Positions 24,451 through 33,495 are shown, counted from the first letter of the stretch. The stretch: DNA of 39,554 nt from Nocardioidaceae bacterium (GCA_013696555.1 JACCYJ010000065.1:1-39554); one strand, 5' to 3'. Program-made: numbers and translations. Notes: generated by a model not told the origin, from the letters alone.

Positions 24451-25241
24451 CCAGGACAACCAGGATTCGATCTGCTGCCGCGGCGCTCGTGGCTGCCATC
24501 ATGATCGGGCTGCCGACGCTGAGCGGGGCTTCGGCTGAGCTGGCTGCCGATGCGGTCGCGGCCAGCCCGCAGCGGCCGGCGGTCATCGGCGTGCGCGTCA
24601 TCGGTCACAGCGTCAACGGCCGGAGCATCTACGCGTATCGCGCCGGGGAGCGGGGCGCTGACACCACGGTTGTCGTGATGGCCGCCATGCACGGCAACGA
24701 GCTGGCCGCACAACGGATCGTGCAGACGCTTCGCGACGGCTACCCGATCAGCGGCGTCGACCTTTGGTTGATTCCCACGTACAACCGTGACGGTGCCATC
24801 CGGCACGACCGCCAGAACGCCCGGGGAGTCGACCTCAACCGCAACTATCCACGGCACTGGAGGCCGTTGACGGGTAACTACTACTCCGGCCCGCGCCCGG
24901 CTTCGGAGCCGGAGACGCGGGCGATGATGCGCTTCCTGGACAGGATCGATCCCAACTACGTCGTGTCCTTCCACCAGCCGCTGCGCGGGTTGGACATCCG
25001 CGACGCGAAGGAGCCTCGCTTCGGCCGGCTGCTTGCCGAAAACATGCGGCTGCCGTTGCGTCACCTCGACTGTGGTGGGGTCTGTCACGGCACGATGACG
25101 CAGTGGTTCAATGCCCGCCACGAGGGGTTCGCGGTCACGGTCGAGCTCGGATATTCGCCAAGCGTCCGCTACCTGACGAAGGTGGCTCCGCGCGGGCTGC
25201 TCCGTACCATCGGCGCCGCCCGCCACCCGCCACTCAGCTGA
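24447..25241 (+). CDS. Secreted M14-type zinc carboxypeptidase-like protein
   Basis: About 264 residues with a signal peptide (basic MTRTTRIR, hydrophobic AAAALVAAIMIGLPTL, then GASA). The zinc ligands of the M14 fold are present: H82 and E85 (AAMHGNE) and H176 (SFHQP). The catalytic Glu is probably E233 (TVELGYSPS), and LNRNYP at about 130-135 is conserved. The substrate could be a peptidoglycan stem peptide or another peptide; the motifs do not decide. ATG at 24447 overlaps the tag stop. Downstream is a frameshifted lipoprotein gene. Confidence 0.85.
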   Translation: MTRTTRIRSAAAALVAAIMIGLPTLSGASAELAADAVAASPQRPAVIGVRVIGHSVNGRSIYAYRAGERGADTTVVVMAAMHGNELAAQRIVQTLRDGYPISGVDLWLIPTYNRDGAIRHDRQNARGVDLNRNYPRHWRPLTGNYYSGPRPASEPETRAMMRFLDRIDPNYVVSFHQPLRGLDIRDAKEPRFGRLLAENMRLPLRHLDCGGVCHGTMTQWFNARHEGFAVTVELGYSPSVRYLTKVAPRGLLRTIGAARHPPLS

Positions 25242-25289
25242 GGCCCCCTTGGCGCGGAACCAGCGGCGTGCCGCTGGCGTCCAAGGTCC

Positions 25290-26179
25290 GTGATCTGGAT
25301 GCACCGGATGGGCGGCCTCGCCGCGCTGACGTTGCTGCTGGCCGGCTGCGCGACGACGTGGTTGCCGGCTCGGGTGGTGTCGGCGCTTCGGTCACGGTCG
25401 CGGAGCCGACGGGCAAACTGGTCCCGGCGGGCTACGACGGGCGGTTCCGCACCTCGGCGACGGTGCTGGAGAGCCCCGCGCACGGACCGCAGCTCTGCTA
25501 CTACGTGATGGATTCATTGCCGCCGCAGTGCGAAGGGCTGGACATCGCCGGCTGGAAGTGGACCGCGGTGAGGCACGAGTCGGCCAACGGCACACGCTGG
25601 GGCGAATACACGCTCGTGGGAACGTACGACGGCGAAGCCTTCAGGCTCACCGAGCCGGCAACCGGCCCGTCACGGCTCCGCAATCCCGGCGCTGACCATC
25701 TGGTCACGCCCTGCCCCGAGCCAGAGGGCGGCTGGCAGCCGGTCAACCCCGACCTCGCAACAGATGCCGGGTTGAGCGCGGCGGTACGACGAGCCCGGGA
25801 TGTCGAAGGCAGCAGTGGCGTGTGGGTCGACCAGCGCATCCCCGATGACGAGCTGACGGAGCAGAACGCGAACGACCCGAAACGCCTGGTGTTGAACGTG
25901 ACGACCGTCGGGGACCCAGAGGTGATGGAACGAGAGATCCGCGACGTGTGGGGTGGCGCCCTCTGCGTCAGCACGGCCGAGCGAACCATGGCGGAGCTTC
26001 GACAGGTGCAGCGCCGGGTCGGTGACATCGAAGGCGTCCTCAGTAGCTCGATCGACGAGGTCAGTGCGCAGGTCGGTGTCACGTTCCTCGTGGCCACCGA
26101 GGAACTCCAACGGGAGCTCGACGATCGATACGGCGCCGGTGCGGTCCGCCTCTTCGGGACTCTCGAGCCAATCGACTAG
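25290..26179 (+). pseudogene. Putative lipoprotein gene, frameshifted near 25351
   Basis: The N-terminal lipoprotein signal (MHRMGGLAALTLLLAGC) is in one frame, starting GTG 25290 or ATG 25299. The mature protein (GASVTVAEPTGKLVPAGYDG and onward to PID) is in another. A single base is missing at about 25350-25352: adding one nucleotide after TGCGC joins LAGCA to DDVVAGSGG without a stop. The mature part has conserved Cys (LCYYV, LPPQCE) and ends with an EELQRELDDRYG-type segment, which suggests an intact folded domain of about 270 residues. This could be a sequencing error, a real disruption or, less likely, programmed frameshifting. Family not recognised. Confidence 0.7.
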
Positions 26180-26225
26180 CGAAAACCTGTCGCGTCATCC
26201 AGCTCGAGGTGCTGTCCTAAATGAC

Positions 26226-27221
26226 GTGGACCTGACCTGGCTGGACCGCGAGAACCCCGCGACGGGTGACGTTGACGGGGTTCTGGCCCTCTACGAGGCG
26301 GCTCGCGCCCTCGAGATGCCTCACTGGCCCAGCAACACCGTTTCCTCCTTCCGAGCCCAGCTGCGGTACGGCTGGGACGGTGAACCGGCCGAAGTCGCGG
26401 CCCTCCGTGACGGCACCGGGCGAGTCATCGGCGCCTTGGAGGTCTCCCTCCCACGGTGGGACAACAAGCACCTCGGAATCGTCGAGGTCACCGTCGACCC
26501 CCCGCTGCGCCGCCAAGGCTTGGGTCGCTCCCTGTTTCAGGCCGGCATCGACCGCCTCGCCGCCGACGGTCGTGACGTACTGCTGTCCAACAGCTTCGAG
26601 CACTCAGTCGCGATGGGTTTCCTCGAGGCTATGGGACTCAAACAGGCCAGTCTGGACGCCGAGCGCCGGTTGGACCTGCGCGGGCTCGACTGGGAATGCC
26701 TCGACACGGAGTACGCAACAGCCGAACGTCACGCCGAGGCGTACGAGCTCCGCCGGCTGCCTGGCCGAGTTCCCGAGCAATCGCTCGACGCGGTGGTGAC
26801 GATGACCGCGGCGATCAACGACGCCCCCACCGACGACCTCGAGCTGGAGGACGAGGTTTTCACCCCCGCGCGCATCCGGGCGTTCGAGTCGGCACAGTTG
26901 GCCCACGACCGCCGGCTCTACCGGCTCGTCGCCAGGGACCGGGTGTCCGGAGAGCTGGTTGGCCACACCCAGGTGGCCGTCGAGGCGGAGCGACCCTGGT
27001 GGGGATGGCAGTTCGACACCGCGGTGTTACCGGCGCACCGCGGTCATCGGCTCGGCCTGCTACTGAAGATCGGGATGCTGCGCTGGCTCGCCGCGGAAGA
27101 ACCGCAGTTGCGCACCCTCGACACCTGGAACGCGGCGTCCAACTCCCACATGGTGCACGTCAACGAAGTCATCGGATACCGCGTTGTTGCCAACGGCGTC
27201 GCCTGGCAGCGGCATCTGTGA
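26226..27221 (+). CDS. Tandem GNAT N-acetyltransferase (mycothiol-synthase-like fold)
   Basis: 331 residues with two GNAT units. The first (about 1-160) has an acetyl-CoA motif RRQGLGRSLFQAGIDRL and SFEHSVAMGFLEAMG. The second (about 190-331) has a degenerate loop (AHRGHRLGLLLKIGML) and TWNAASNSHMVHVNEVIGYRV. Tandem GNATs include mycothiol synthase MshD and many uncharacterised enzymes. This is not a clear MshD, so only the fold is called. The GTG at 26226 is chosen because upstream frame overlaps the lipoprotein gene; no good ribosome site is visible. Confidence 0.8.
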   Translation: MDLTWLDRENPATGDVDGVLALYEAARALEMPHWPSNTVSSFRAQLRYGWDGEPAEVAALRDGTGRVIGALEVSLPRWDNKHLGIVEVTVDPPLRRQGLGRSLFQAGIDRLAADGRDVLLSNSFEHSVAMGFLEAMGLKQASLDAERRLDLRGLDWECLDTEYATAERHAEAYELRRLPGRVPEQSLDAVVTMTAAINDAPTDDLELEDEVFTPARIRAFESAQLAHDRRLYRLVARDRVSGELVGHTQVAVEAERPWWGWQFDTAVLPAHRGHRLGLLLKIGMLRWLAAEEPQLRTLDTWNAASNSHMVHVNEVIGYRVVANGVAWQRHL

Positions 27222-27250
27222 CATCGCACGGGTGACCAGATCGTGCAACA

Positions 27251-27973
27251 GTGCCAAGCGTGTTGATAACGGAGTTGTGGCGGTACCCGGTCAAGTCCTT
27301 GCAGGGGGAGCAGCTCGACGCGGTAGAGGTTACGGGCGCGGGTCTTCGGGGTGACCGGGCGTACGCGATCTTCGACGCCGAGACCGGGTTGGGGCTGACG
27401 GCTCGACGAATACCGCAACTGCTCTTCGCGTCAGCGCGGCTACATGACGACGGCACCGCCGAGATTATCCTCCCGAGCGGCGCTGTCGCCAAAGACGACG
27501 ATGCCCTCTCGCGGTGGCTGGACCGTCGGGTCACACTGCGGTCGGCCAACGACGACGTGCAGCCCCGCTACGAGAATGTGGCCGATTTCGAGCACGAGGC
27601 GACCAGCGCCTGGGAGTTGTTCGAAGGGGGAACGAGCGCGTTCCACGACTCACCCGAGGCGGTCGTGTCGCTGTTGTCGTACGCGACGATTACAGGCTGG
27701 GCACCGAGACGGTTCCGGGCGAACCTACTCTTCGATGGCGTGAGTGAGGAGACCTTGGTCGGGTCGAGGCTGAAGCTGGGCGACGCAGAGCTGGATATCG
27801 GCGATTGCTTGGAGCGCTGCGTGATGGTGACCCGACCGCAGCCGGAAGGCATCGACAAGGACCTCGACGTCTTGCGCACGATCCATCGGCAGCGAGAGGG
27901 CTGTCTCGCGGTCGGCGCGCTCGTCGCAACACCGGGAACGGTCCATGTCGGGGACGAGCTGATCGTTAGGTGA
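27251..27973 (+). CDS. MOSC-domain protein with N-terminal beta-barrel
   Basis: 240 residues. The N-terminal part (LITELWRYPVKSLQGEQLDAVEV) is the MOSC_N beta-barrel. The C-terminal part is a MOSC domain, with FRANLLFDGV, CLERCVMVTRP and GCLAVGALVATPGTVHVGD. MOSC proteins handle molybdenum cofactor or sulfur; the Cys in CLERC or EGC could be functional, as in mARC-like proteins. The GTG at 27251 is used; a GTG three codons on (27260) is an alternative. It ends 4 bases before the end of the convergent enoyl-CoA hydratase gene. Confidence 0.85.
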   Translation: MPSVLITELWRYPVKSLQGEQLDAVEVTGAGLRGDRAYAIFDAETGLGLTARRIPQLLFASARLHDDGTAEIILPSGAVAKDDDALSRWLDRRVTLRSANDDVQPRYENVADFEHEATSAWELFEGGTSAFHDSPEAVVSLLSYATITGWAPRRFRANLLFDGVSEETLVGSRLKLGDAELDIGDCLERCVMVTRPQPEGIDKDLDVLRTIHRQREGCLAVGALVATPGTVHVGDELIVR

Positions 27974-27977
27974 CGGC

Positions 27978-28772
27978 TCAGCGGCCGTGGAAGACCGGTG
28001 GCTGCTTGGCCAGGAACGCCGCGACAGCGTCGCGGTGGTCTTGTGACGCGCCGGTGAGCGCCATCTGCTTACCTTCCACGGCCAGCGTCGCCGCCAGGTC
28101 GTGCGTGGCCCCGTACGCGACAACCCGCTTGACAGCGGCGTACGCCATCGTCGGTCCGGCCGCAAGGGTACGGGCCAGCTCCCCGACTGCCGCGGCGAGC
28201 TCGGGAGCAGGGACTACCCGGGTGGCCAGTCCCAGCCCGGCGGCCTCAGTGGCGTTGACGGTGCGTGGCAGCAGCAACAGCTCGACTGCCTTCGCGTATC
28301 CGATGAGACGTGGCAGCGTCCACGCGGTGCCGGTGTCGCACGAGAGACCGATGCTGGTGAACGCGGTGTTGAGTCCGGCGGTGTCGGCGAACAGGCGAAG
28401 GTCACACGCCAAAGCGATAGCGGCGCCGGCCCCGGCAGCGACACCGTTCACTGCGGCGATCACCGGCTTGGGCATGGTGGCGATAGCCGACGCGATCGGC
28501 GTGAAGTGCTCCGGCACCGTTGCCCAGATCTCCGCCATCGACTTCGTTGCCAGGTTGTCGACGTGCTCACCCAGGTCCTGCCCGACGCTGAACGCACGAC
28601 CGGTACCGGTGATGACAACGCACCTCACCGCGACGTCCGAAGCAACATACTCGACGGCATCTCGCAGCGCTTCCTTGGTGTCGTGCGTGAGGCTGTTCAG
28701 CGCCTCTGGACGGTTGAGAGTGATCGTCGCGACTCCGTCGGCTTGCTCATGACGGACGGGTGAATCGCTCAT
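27978..28772 (-). CDS. Enoyl-CoA hydratase/isomerase family protein (PaaG-like)
   Basis: Crotonase-fold enzyme of 264 residues that hydrates or isomerises an acyl-CoA. The oxyanion and CoA-binding segments are visible: GRAFSVGQDLGEH and VNGVAAGAGAAIALACDLRL. The region IGLSCDTGTAWTLPRLIG has an Asp where simple hydratases have Glu, a pattern seen in PaaG-type isomerases. The ATG at 28772 has a GGAG 7 bases upstream. No beta-oxidation partner is adjacent, so the pathway is open. Confidence 0.88.
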   Translation of the reverse strand: MSDSPVRHEQADGVATITLNRPEALNSLTHDTKEALRDAVEYVASDVAVRCVVITGTGRAFSVGQDLGEHVDNLATKSMAEIWATVPEHFTPIASAIATMPKPVIAAVNGVAAGAGAAIALACDLRLFADTAGLNTAFTSIGLSCDTGTAWTLPRLIGYAKAVELLLLPRTVNATEAAGLGLATRVVPAPELAAAVGELARTLAAGPTMAYAAVKRVVAYGATHDLAATLAVEGKQMALTGASQDHRDAVAAFLAKQPPVFHGR

Positions 28773-28866
28773 GCGGCAGCTCCGTTTCCGCGTCGAGTCT
28801 GCCGCACGCGACGTGAACCACGGGGGTCGGCTGTCCCGACCGCACGATGCCGAAGCGGCAATGCGC

Positions 28867-28872
28867 GATAAT
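28867..28872 (+). promoter_or_regulatory. Putative -10 box upstream of the DUF3117 gene
   Basis: GATAAT at 28867-28872 is a good -10 sequence in the 178-base region between the divergent hydratase and DUF3117 genes. No matching -35 is visible. The remaining leader up to 28950 holds no feature that I recognise. Confidence 0.3.
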
Positions 28873-28950
28873 GGTCACGAGCCGCGGCGTCGCAGTGGCA
28901 CTCACCCGGGTCAGGGTGGATGTGGCGGGCAGGCTGGAAGGGGTGCGCGC

Positions 28951-29118
28951 ATGGCGGCGATGAAGCCGCGGACGGGCGACGGTCCGCTGGAAGTCACCAA
29001 GGAGGGGCGCGGCATCGTGATGCGTGTTCCGCTCGAAGGCGGCGGACGTCTCGTGGTGGAGCTCAACGCCACCGAGGCCGGCGAGCTGGGTGACGCCCTG
29101 AAAGCCGTCGTCACCTGA
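28951..29118 (+). CDS. DUF3117 family small conserved actinobacterial protein
   Basis: A 55-residue protein, nearly identical to the actinobacterial consensus MAAMKPRTGDGPLEVTKEGR, followed by a GIVMRVPLEGGGRLVVEL-type segment. It resembles Rv1211 of M. tuberculosis, which I recall being described as calmodulin-like; the function remains unsettled. Start ATG 28951 with GGAAGGGG upstream; the frame extends to 28771 but those codons lack conservation. It is convergent with the methyltransferase gene. Confidence 0.93.
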   Translation: MAAMKPRTGDGPLEVTKEGRGIVMRVPLEGGGRLVVELNATEAGELGDALKAVVT

Positions 29119-29155
29119 CCCCACCCCCATGTGACCCGCCTACATCGCAGGCATC

Positions 29156-29175
29156 CGAGAGTTATCGCCCTCTCG
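29156..29175. terminator. Putative terminator hairpin between convergent genes
   Basis: CGAGAG (29156-29161) pairs with CTCTCG (29170-29175) around an 8-base loop, between the DUF3117 stop and the methyltransferase stop. A short stem and no T-tract make this a weak call. Confidence 0.3.
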
Positions 29176-29179
29176 CAGC

Positions 29180-29833
29180 CTATGGATTGGGACGTGGATT
29201 CTCTCGCCGTAACTGTGCCACCAACAGCCCGTCACTCACGGGGAGCAGCAACGGCAGCAGGCGCTCGTCGTCCCGAACAACCTTGTGGAGTTCGCGGATC
29301 GCCGTCGTTTCCTCGTCGCGCTGTGCCGGGTCGGCCACTCGGTCCTGCCACAGCGCGTTGTCAAAGGCCACCACTCCGCCCGGTCGTAACAGCCGTAATG
29401 CCTCGACCAGGTAGTCGCCGTACTCTCGTTTGTCGCCATCTGCGAAGACAAGGTCGTAGTGGCCGTCGGTCAACCTTGGCAACACGTCGAGCGCCGCGCC
29501 GGAGATCAACCGGTAACGCTGCGAGGGAACGCCGGCCTCGGTGAACGACTCCTTGGCGAGCCGCTGGTGCTCGGCCTCGAGGTCGACCGACGTGAGGATG
29601 CCGTCCGGGCGCATCCCGCGCAGCAGCCACACCCCGGAGACGCCGGTGCCCGTGCCGATCTCGACCACGGCTCTGGCGTCGAGCAACGAGCTGAGCAGCT
29701 GCAGCGTCGCGCCGCCACCACGCCCGATCGGTGACACCCCTACTTCGTTGGCCCGCGCCCGCGCAGCGACCAATACCTCGTCCTCGGTCAGGAACTCCTC
29801 GGCGTACGTCCAGCTCGTTGGCTTGATGCCCAT
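29180..29833 (-). CDS. Class I O-methyltransferase
   Basis: S-adenosylmethionine-dependent methyltransferase of 217 residues, of the caffeoyl-CoA/catechol O-methyltransferase-like type. The SAM-binding motif VVEIGTGTGVSGVWLL is present, followed by DLEAEH and later FADGDKREY. ATG at 29833 (MGIKPTSWTYAEEF) with GAGGAG upstream is chosen over an open frame to 29980. The same arrangement, a methyltransferase divergent from sigE, is found in M. tuberculosis (Rv1220c-sigE). Substrate unknown. Confidence 0.9.
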   Translation of the reverse strand: MGIKPTSWTYAEEFLTEDEVLVAARARANEVGVSPIGRGGGATLQLLSSLLDARAVVEIGTGTGVSGVWLLRGMRPDGILTSVDLEAEHQRLAKESFTEAGVPSQRYRLISGAALDVLPRLTDGHYDLVFADGDKREYGDYLVEALRLLRPGGVVAFDNALWQDRVADPAQRDEETTAIRELHKVVRDDERLLPLLLPVSDGLLVAQLRRENPRPNP

Positions 29834-30023
29834 GGCCTGATCGGCTCCTCGACTCGAATCGTCGACCGCCTGCGGCGACGGCGTACGCAGCCTAGTGTCG
29901 AGGCGGCGGCGCCGAGAAGCGCCGCGAGCGTTTGGACCTCTTGGGCAACCGTCAGAGGTTTTTGGGCGTCCTCTCAGCAAGGACGTCGACGCTGGGGTCA
30001 GGTACAGAGGAGTATGGGTCGTT

Positions 30024-30599
30024 ATGAGCCAGCTGAGTGAGGCCGTCCCGAGCTGGGACGAGATCGTGCGGCTTCACTCCGCACGTGTCTACCGCCTCGC
30101 GTATCGGCTCACCGGAAACCGGCCGGACGCCGAGGACTTGACGCAGGAAGTCTTCGTTCGGGTCTTTCGCTCGCTCGGCACCTACACGCACGGATCGTTC
30201 GAAGGCTGGCTGCATCGCATCACCACGAACCTGTTCCTGGACCGGGCCCGGCGGCGTGCTCGATTCCGCTTCGATGGCTTCGGGGATGGGGTTGCGGAGC
30301 GGCTCGAGGGCGATCTGCCTTCCCCGGAGCGAACCGTGGCGGACGCGATGTTCGACGCCGACGTAGAGACCGCGCTGGCCGCGCTGCCCGCGGAGTTCCG
30401 GGCCGCAGTCGTGTTGTGTGACGTCGAGGGCATGGCATACGAGGAGATCGCCAAGGTTTTGGACGTGAAGCTCGGCACGGTGCGCTCCCGCATCCATCGT
30501 GGGCGCAACCTGCTGCGCAAGGCGCTCGCCCACCGCGCTCCCCGCCTCGGCGCCACCCGCTTCGGCGGCCCCCTGGATCCGGTGCCGATCGGGCTCTGA
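30024..30599 (+). CDS. sigE: ECF-type RNA polymerase sigma factor SigE
   Basis: 191-residue ECF sigma factor. Region 2 ([20 protein letters not shown], then [18 protein letters not shown]) and region 4 ([20 protein letters not shown] followed by [16 protein letters not shown]) are complete. It is called SigE from its place between the methyltransferase and htrA. The envelope-stress role is established for SigE in mycobacteria and inferred here. The ATG at 30024 has GAGGAG 12 bases upstream. Unlike the mycobacterial locus, the next gene is htrA after only 78 bases, without an anti-sigma gene. Confidence 0.9.
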   Translation: MSQLSEAVPSWDEIVRLHSARVYRLAYRLTGNRPDAEDLTQEVFVRVFRSLGTYTHGSFEGWLHRITTNLFLDRARRRARFRFDGFGDGVAERLEGDLPSPERTVADAMFDADVETALAALPAEFRAAVVLCDVEGMAYEEIAKVLDVKLGTVRSRIHRGRNLLRKALAHRAPRLGATRFGGPLDPVPIGL

Positions 30600-30677
30600 A
30601 GCCGAGGTTTCACTGGCGGGCTGGACTGCGTACGTCATGCTGGGGCTGCACCGGCAGACCGTGGAGGCAGCGCAGCC

Positions 30678-31904
30678 GTGGATGACGAAGACCCCACCCG
30701 ACCGTTGTGGCAGGCTCCCGACCCACCGGGACCGGTTGCACCGGCGTCCGCAACGCCGCCGCCGTTGCCGACACCCCAGTGGTCGCCGACACCGTACCCT
30801 CCGATTCCGCCGCCCCCAGGTGCGCCCCAAGCGTCGCGCCGTGTCGTCGGCGTACGCCTCCTCGTCGTGCTGTCCTTGGTTGCCGGTTTGCTCGGAGCCG
30901 CAATCGGTGCCTTCGTCGTTGCGGCGTTCGTCGATGATGACCAGGGCGAAAGCGTCAACCGGGCGAGGCGTCTCGCCACCGACGCGCCGCCCCTTCCGGA
31001 CGACAACACCAGCGTGGTGGCGGTCGCTGACCAGCTGTTGCCGAGTGTCGTCCAGATCAAGGTGACCTCCGGTTCGGAGTCCGCCACGGGATCCGGGTTC
31101 GTGCTCGACGACGCGCAACACGTTGTGACGAACAATCACGTGGTCGAGATGGCAGCCGAGGAGGGTGAGATCCGGGTTGTCCTTCGCAGCGGAGTTGAGC
31201 GCAAAGCCACGATCGTCGGACGTTCCCCCTCGTACGACCTCGCCGTGCTCGAAGTCAGGGGTACGCGGCTCGAACCGGCAAGCATCGGTCGCTCCGCTGA
31301 TCTGCGTGTTGGGCAGCCTGTTGTGGCGATCGGGTCGCCGCTGGGGTTGTCCAGCACCGTGACCTCAGGGATCGTGAGCGCGTTGGACCGGCCGGTGACG
31401 GCAGGGGGAGCGGGCGAGAGCTCATACATCCGGGCGATTCAGACCGATGCGGCGATCAACCCCGGCAACTCAGGTGGCCCGCTTGTCGACCTGAGTGGCA
31501 AGGTGATCGGGGTCAACTCCGCGATCGCTACCCTTGGTTCGAGCTCAGGCCAGAGCGGCAGCATTGGTGTGGGCTTTGCCATCCCGATCGATCAGGTACG
31601 CCGGACCGCGAAGCAGATCCTCGAGACTGGTAAGGCCGTGTACCCGGTCATCGGCGCCAGCGTCGACGTCGGCACCGAGGACGGCGCGGTGATCACCGAG
31701 ATCATGCCCGACAGCCCGGCGGATGAGGCCGGACTGCGCGAGGAGGATGTCATCGTCAGCATCGATGGAGAGCGCGTCAACAACGGTGTCGAGCTCATCG
31801 TCGCCATCCGCGCGCGCGTCCCGGGTGACGCGGTCAAGGTGGGATATGTCCGCGCAGGGGAGCCGGCAACGGTACGTCTCACGTTGGATCAGCAAGTCGG
31901 TTAG
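30678..31904 (+). CDS. htrA: HtrA/DegP-type trypsin-like serine protease with PDZ domain
   Basis: Membrane-anchored periplasm-side protease of 408 residues. A proline-rich cytoplasmic N-terminus (about 1-54) precedes a transmembrane segment (about 60-85), then a protease domain with H154 (TNNHVVE), D187 (YDLAV) and S265 (GNSGGP). One PDZ domain follows (about 315-400; ITEIMPDSPADEAGL). It degrades or refolds misfolded exported proteins. The GTG at 30678 has GGAGG 10 bases upstream. It follows sigE on the same strand and is probably controlled with it. Convergent with tatB. Confidence 0.94.
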   Translation: MDDEDPTRPLWQAPDPPGPVAPASATPPPLPTPQWSPTPYPPIPPPPGAPQASRRVVGVRLLVVLSLVAGLLGAAIGAFVVAAFVDDDQGESVNRARRLATDAPPLPDDNTSVVAVADQLLPSVVQIKVTSGSESATGSGFVLDDAQHVVTNNHVVEMAAEEGEIRVVLRSGVERKATIVGRSPSYDLAVLEVRGTRLEPASIGRSADLRVGQPVVAIGSPLGLSSTVTSGIVSALDRPVTAGGAGESSYIRAIQTDAAINPGNSGGPLVDLSGKVIGVNSAIATLGSSSGQSGSIGVGFAIPIDQVRRTAKQILETGKAVYPVIGASVDVGTEDGAVITEIMPDSPADEAGLREEDVIVSIDGERVNNGVELIVAIRARVPGDAVKVGYVRAGEPATVRLTLDQQVG

Positions 31905-31909
31905 CACTG

Positions 31910-31963
31910 CCGACCCGGTGGTCACCCGCGCCGGGGCGATAAGTCTCGGCTGGTCGGGGTCGG
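31910..31963. terminator. Putative terminator hairpin between htrA and tatB
   Basis: CCGACCC (31910-31916) pairs with GGGTCGG (31957-31963) with a long GC-rich interior. It occupies the whole gap between the two convergent stops. Weak call. Confidence 0.3.
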
Positions 31964-31967
31964 AGGA

Positions 31968-32300
31968 TCAGGTGGCATCGGAGTCGAAGGGTGGTACTTC
32001 GCCACTGCGTAGGGGTTCCTTGCCGGCAGGTACGGAGTCCGGCTCGGACTCCATGGCGTCGATGACGTTGCGGCGTACGATCTCACGGGGGTCCAGGTCG
32101 CGCAGGTTGAGGTCTCGCAACTCGGCGAAGTCGTCGCCAAGCTCTTTGGAGAGATCGGCCTTTGCGTTGTCCATCATCTGACGAGCCGTGCGCAAGAAGC
32201 GTCCAGCCTGCTTGGCCAGATCGGGCAGTCGATCCGGCCCGAAGACAAAGACTGCCACGATGCCGATGACAAGCATCTCTGGCCACCCCATCCCGAACAC
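31968..32300 (-). CDS. tatB: Sec-independent translocase component, TatB-type
   Basis: 110 residues with the TatA/B plan: one N-terminal membrane helix (WPEMLVIGIVAVFVFG), the GPDRLP hinge, an amphipathic helix (DLAKQAGRFLRTARQ) and a charged tail. The conserved Glu near the start (E8) and position within the sigE-htrA neighbourhood favour TatB over TatA. GTG at 32300 follows the mrp stop by 19 bases. The Tat pathway would export the Tat-signal lipoprotein encoded at 650-1888. Confidence 0.9.
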   Translation of the reverse strand: MFGMGWPEMLVIGIVAVFVFGPDRLPDLAKQAGRFLRTARQMMDNAKADLSKELGDDFAELRDLNLRDLDPREIVRRNVIDAMESEPDSVPAGKEPLRSGEVPPFDSDAT

Positions 32301-32319
32301 GCGCTCAGTCTAGGCAGGT

Positions 32320-33468
32320 TCAGGGAGTGGCGGGTGTGAGGTCGAGCTGTCTGCCGGCGAGACCGCGAGAGCGGCCCGCGAGCGTTTCGGCGACGTTGAC
32401 CAGCTCCTGTGCCGCGATCGAGTCCGGCACCGCCGACACGATGGGCTCACCGGTGTCACCACCGGCGCGCAGCCGCTCGTCGAGCGGCACCCGGCCCAGA
32501 ATCGGCACGGCGTACCCGAAGCGTTGCGTCAAAGTCTTCGCCACTCGATCGGCGCCGCCCGACCCGAACAACTCGATGCGGTGCGCGGGCCCGCAGTGGG
32601 GGCACGGCAGGTACGACATGTTCTCGACCACCCCGGCGACGCGTTGGTGCATCATCGACGCCATCGTTCCGGCCCGTTCCGCTACCTCGGCCGCCGCCTC
32701 CTGGGGTGTCGTAACCACCACAACCTCGGCGTTGGCCAGATGCTGGCCGAGGCTGATCGCCACATCGCCGGTTCCCGGCGGTAGATCCAGCAGGAGCACG
32801 TCGAGATCGCCCCAATAGACGTCGCTGAGCATCTGGACAAGAGCACGATCGAGCATGGGTCCGCGCCAAGCCACCACCTGGTCGCGGCGCGGTTTCAGCA
32901 TGCCGATGCTGATGACTTTCAGACCCAGGACCGGCACCGGCATGATCATGTCCTCGACCTGGGTCGGTCGAGCGTCGCCGACGCCCAGCATCTGCGGGAC
33001 GGAGTGCCCGTAGACGTCGGCATCGAGCACACCGACGCTTAGCCCCTGGCGGACCATCGCCACGGCCAGGTTGACGGTCACCGACGACTTTCCCACTCCA
33101 CCTTTGCCGGAGGCGACCGCAAAGACCTTCGTCAACGAGCTCGACGACGCGAACGGGATCTCGCGCTGGGTCTGCCCACCCCGGAGCTGCACCTGCAGTG
33201 CGGAGCGTTGCTCGGGGCTCATCACGCCCATCGCGACGTCGACCCCAGTGACGCCGGGCACCCGCGACACGGCTGTCGTGACGTCACGGGTGAGCGTGTC
33301 ACGCATCGGACACGCGGCCACCGTCAACAAGATCGTGACGGTCACCGAGCCGTTAGCGGCAACGCTGACTGTTTCGACCATGCCAAGCTCGGTGATTGGG
33401 CGCTTTATCTCAGGGTCGTTCACAGTGCCGAGCGCTGACTGCACCTGCGCGACCGATGGGGACGCCAT
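32320..33468 (-). CDS. mrp: Mrp/ApbC-type iron-sulfur cluster carrier ATPase
   Basis: 382 residues. An N-terminal MIP18-like domain (about 1-90) is joined to a P-loop NTPase with Walker A GKGGVGKSS (121-129), DADVYGHSVP and DLPPGTGD. C289 and C292 (PCPHCG) are the cysteines expected to hold a bridging [4Fe-4S] cluster. It delivers clusters to apoproteins, possibly including the ferredoxin and SdhB encoded in this window; that link is inference. ATG at 33468. Upstream of tatB on the same strand. Confidence 0.93.
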   Translation of the reverse strand: MASPSVAQVQSALGTVNDPEIKRPITELGMVETVSVAANGSVTVTILLTVAACPMRDTLTRDVTTAVSRVPGVTGVDVAMGVMSPEQRSALQVQLRGGQTQREIPFASSSSLTKVFAVASGKGGVGKSSVTVNLAVAMVRQGLSVGVLDADVYGHSVPQMLGVGDARPTQVEDMIMPVPVLGLKVISIGMLKPRRDQVVAWRGPMLDRALVQMLSDVYWGDLDVLLLDLPPGTGDVAISLGQHLANAEVVVVTTPQEAAAEVAERAGTMASMMHQRVAGVVENMSYLPCPHCGPAHRIELFGSGGADRVAKTLTQRFGYAVPILGRVPLDERLRAGGDTGEPIVSAVPDSIAAQELVNVAETLAGRSRGLAGRQLDLTPATP

Positions 33469-33495
33469 GCGTTGATGTTACGGCCGTCCCGCAAC

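Noticed and set aside
30600-30677. Possible short rseA-like gene between sigE and htrA.
   Set aside because: Only 78 bases are available, with no start codon followed by Cys/His pairs typical of zinc anti-sigma proteins.
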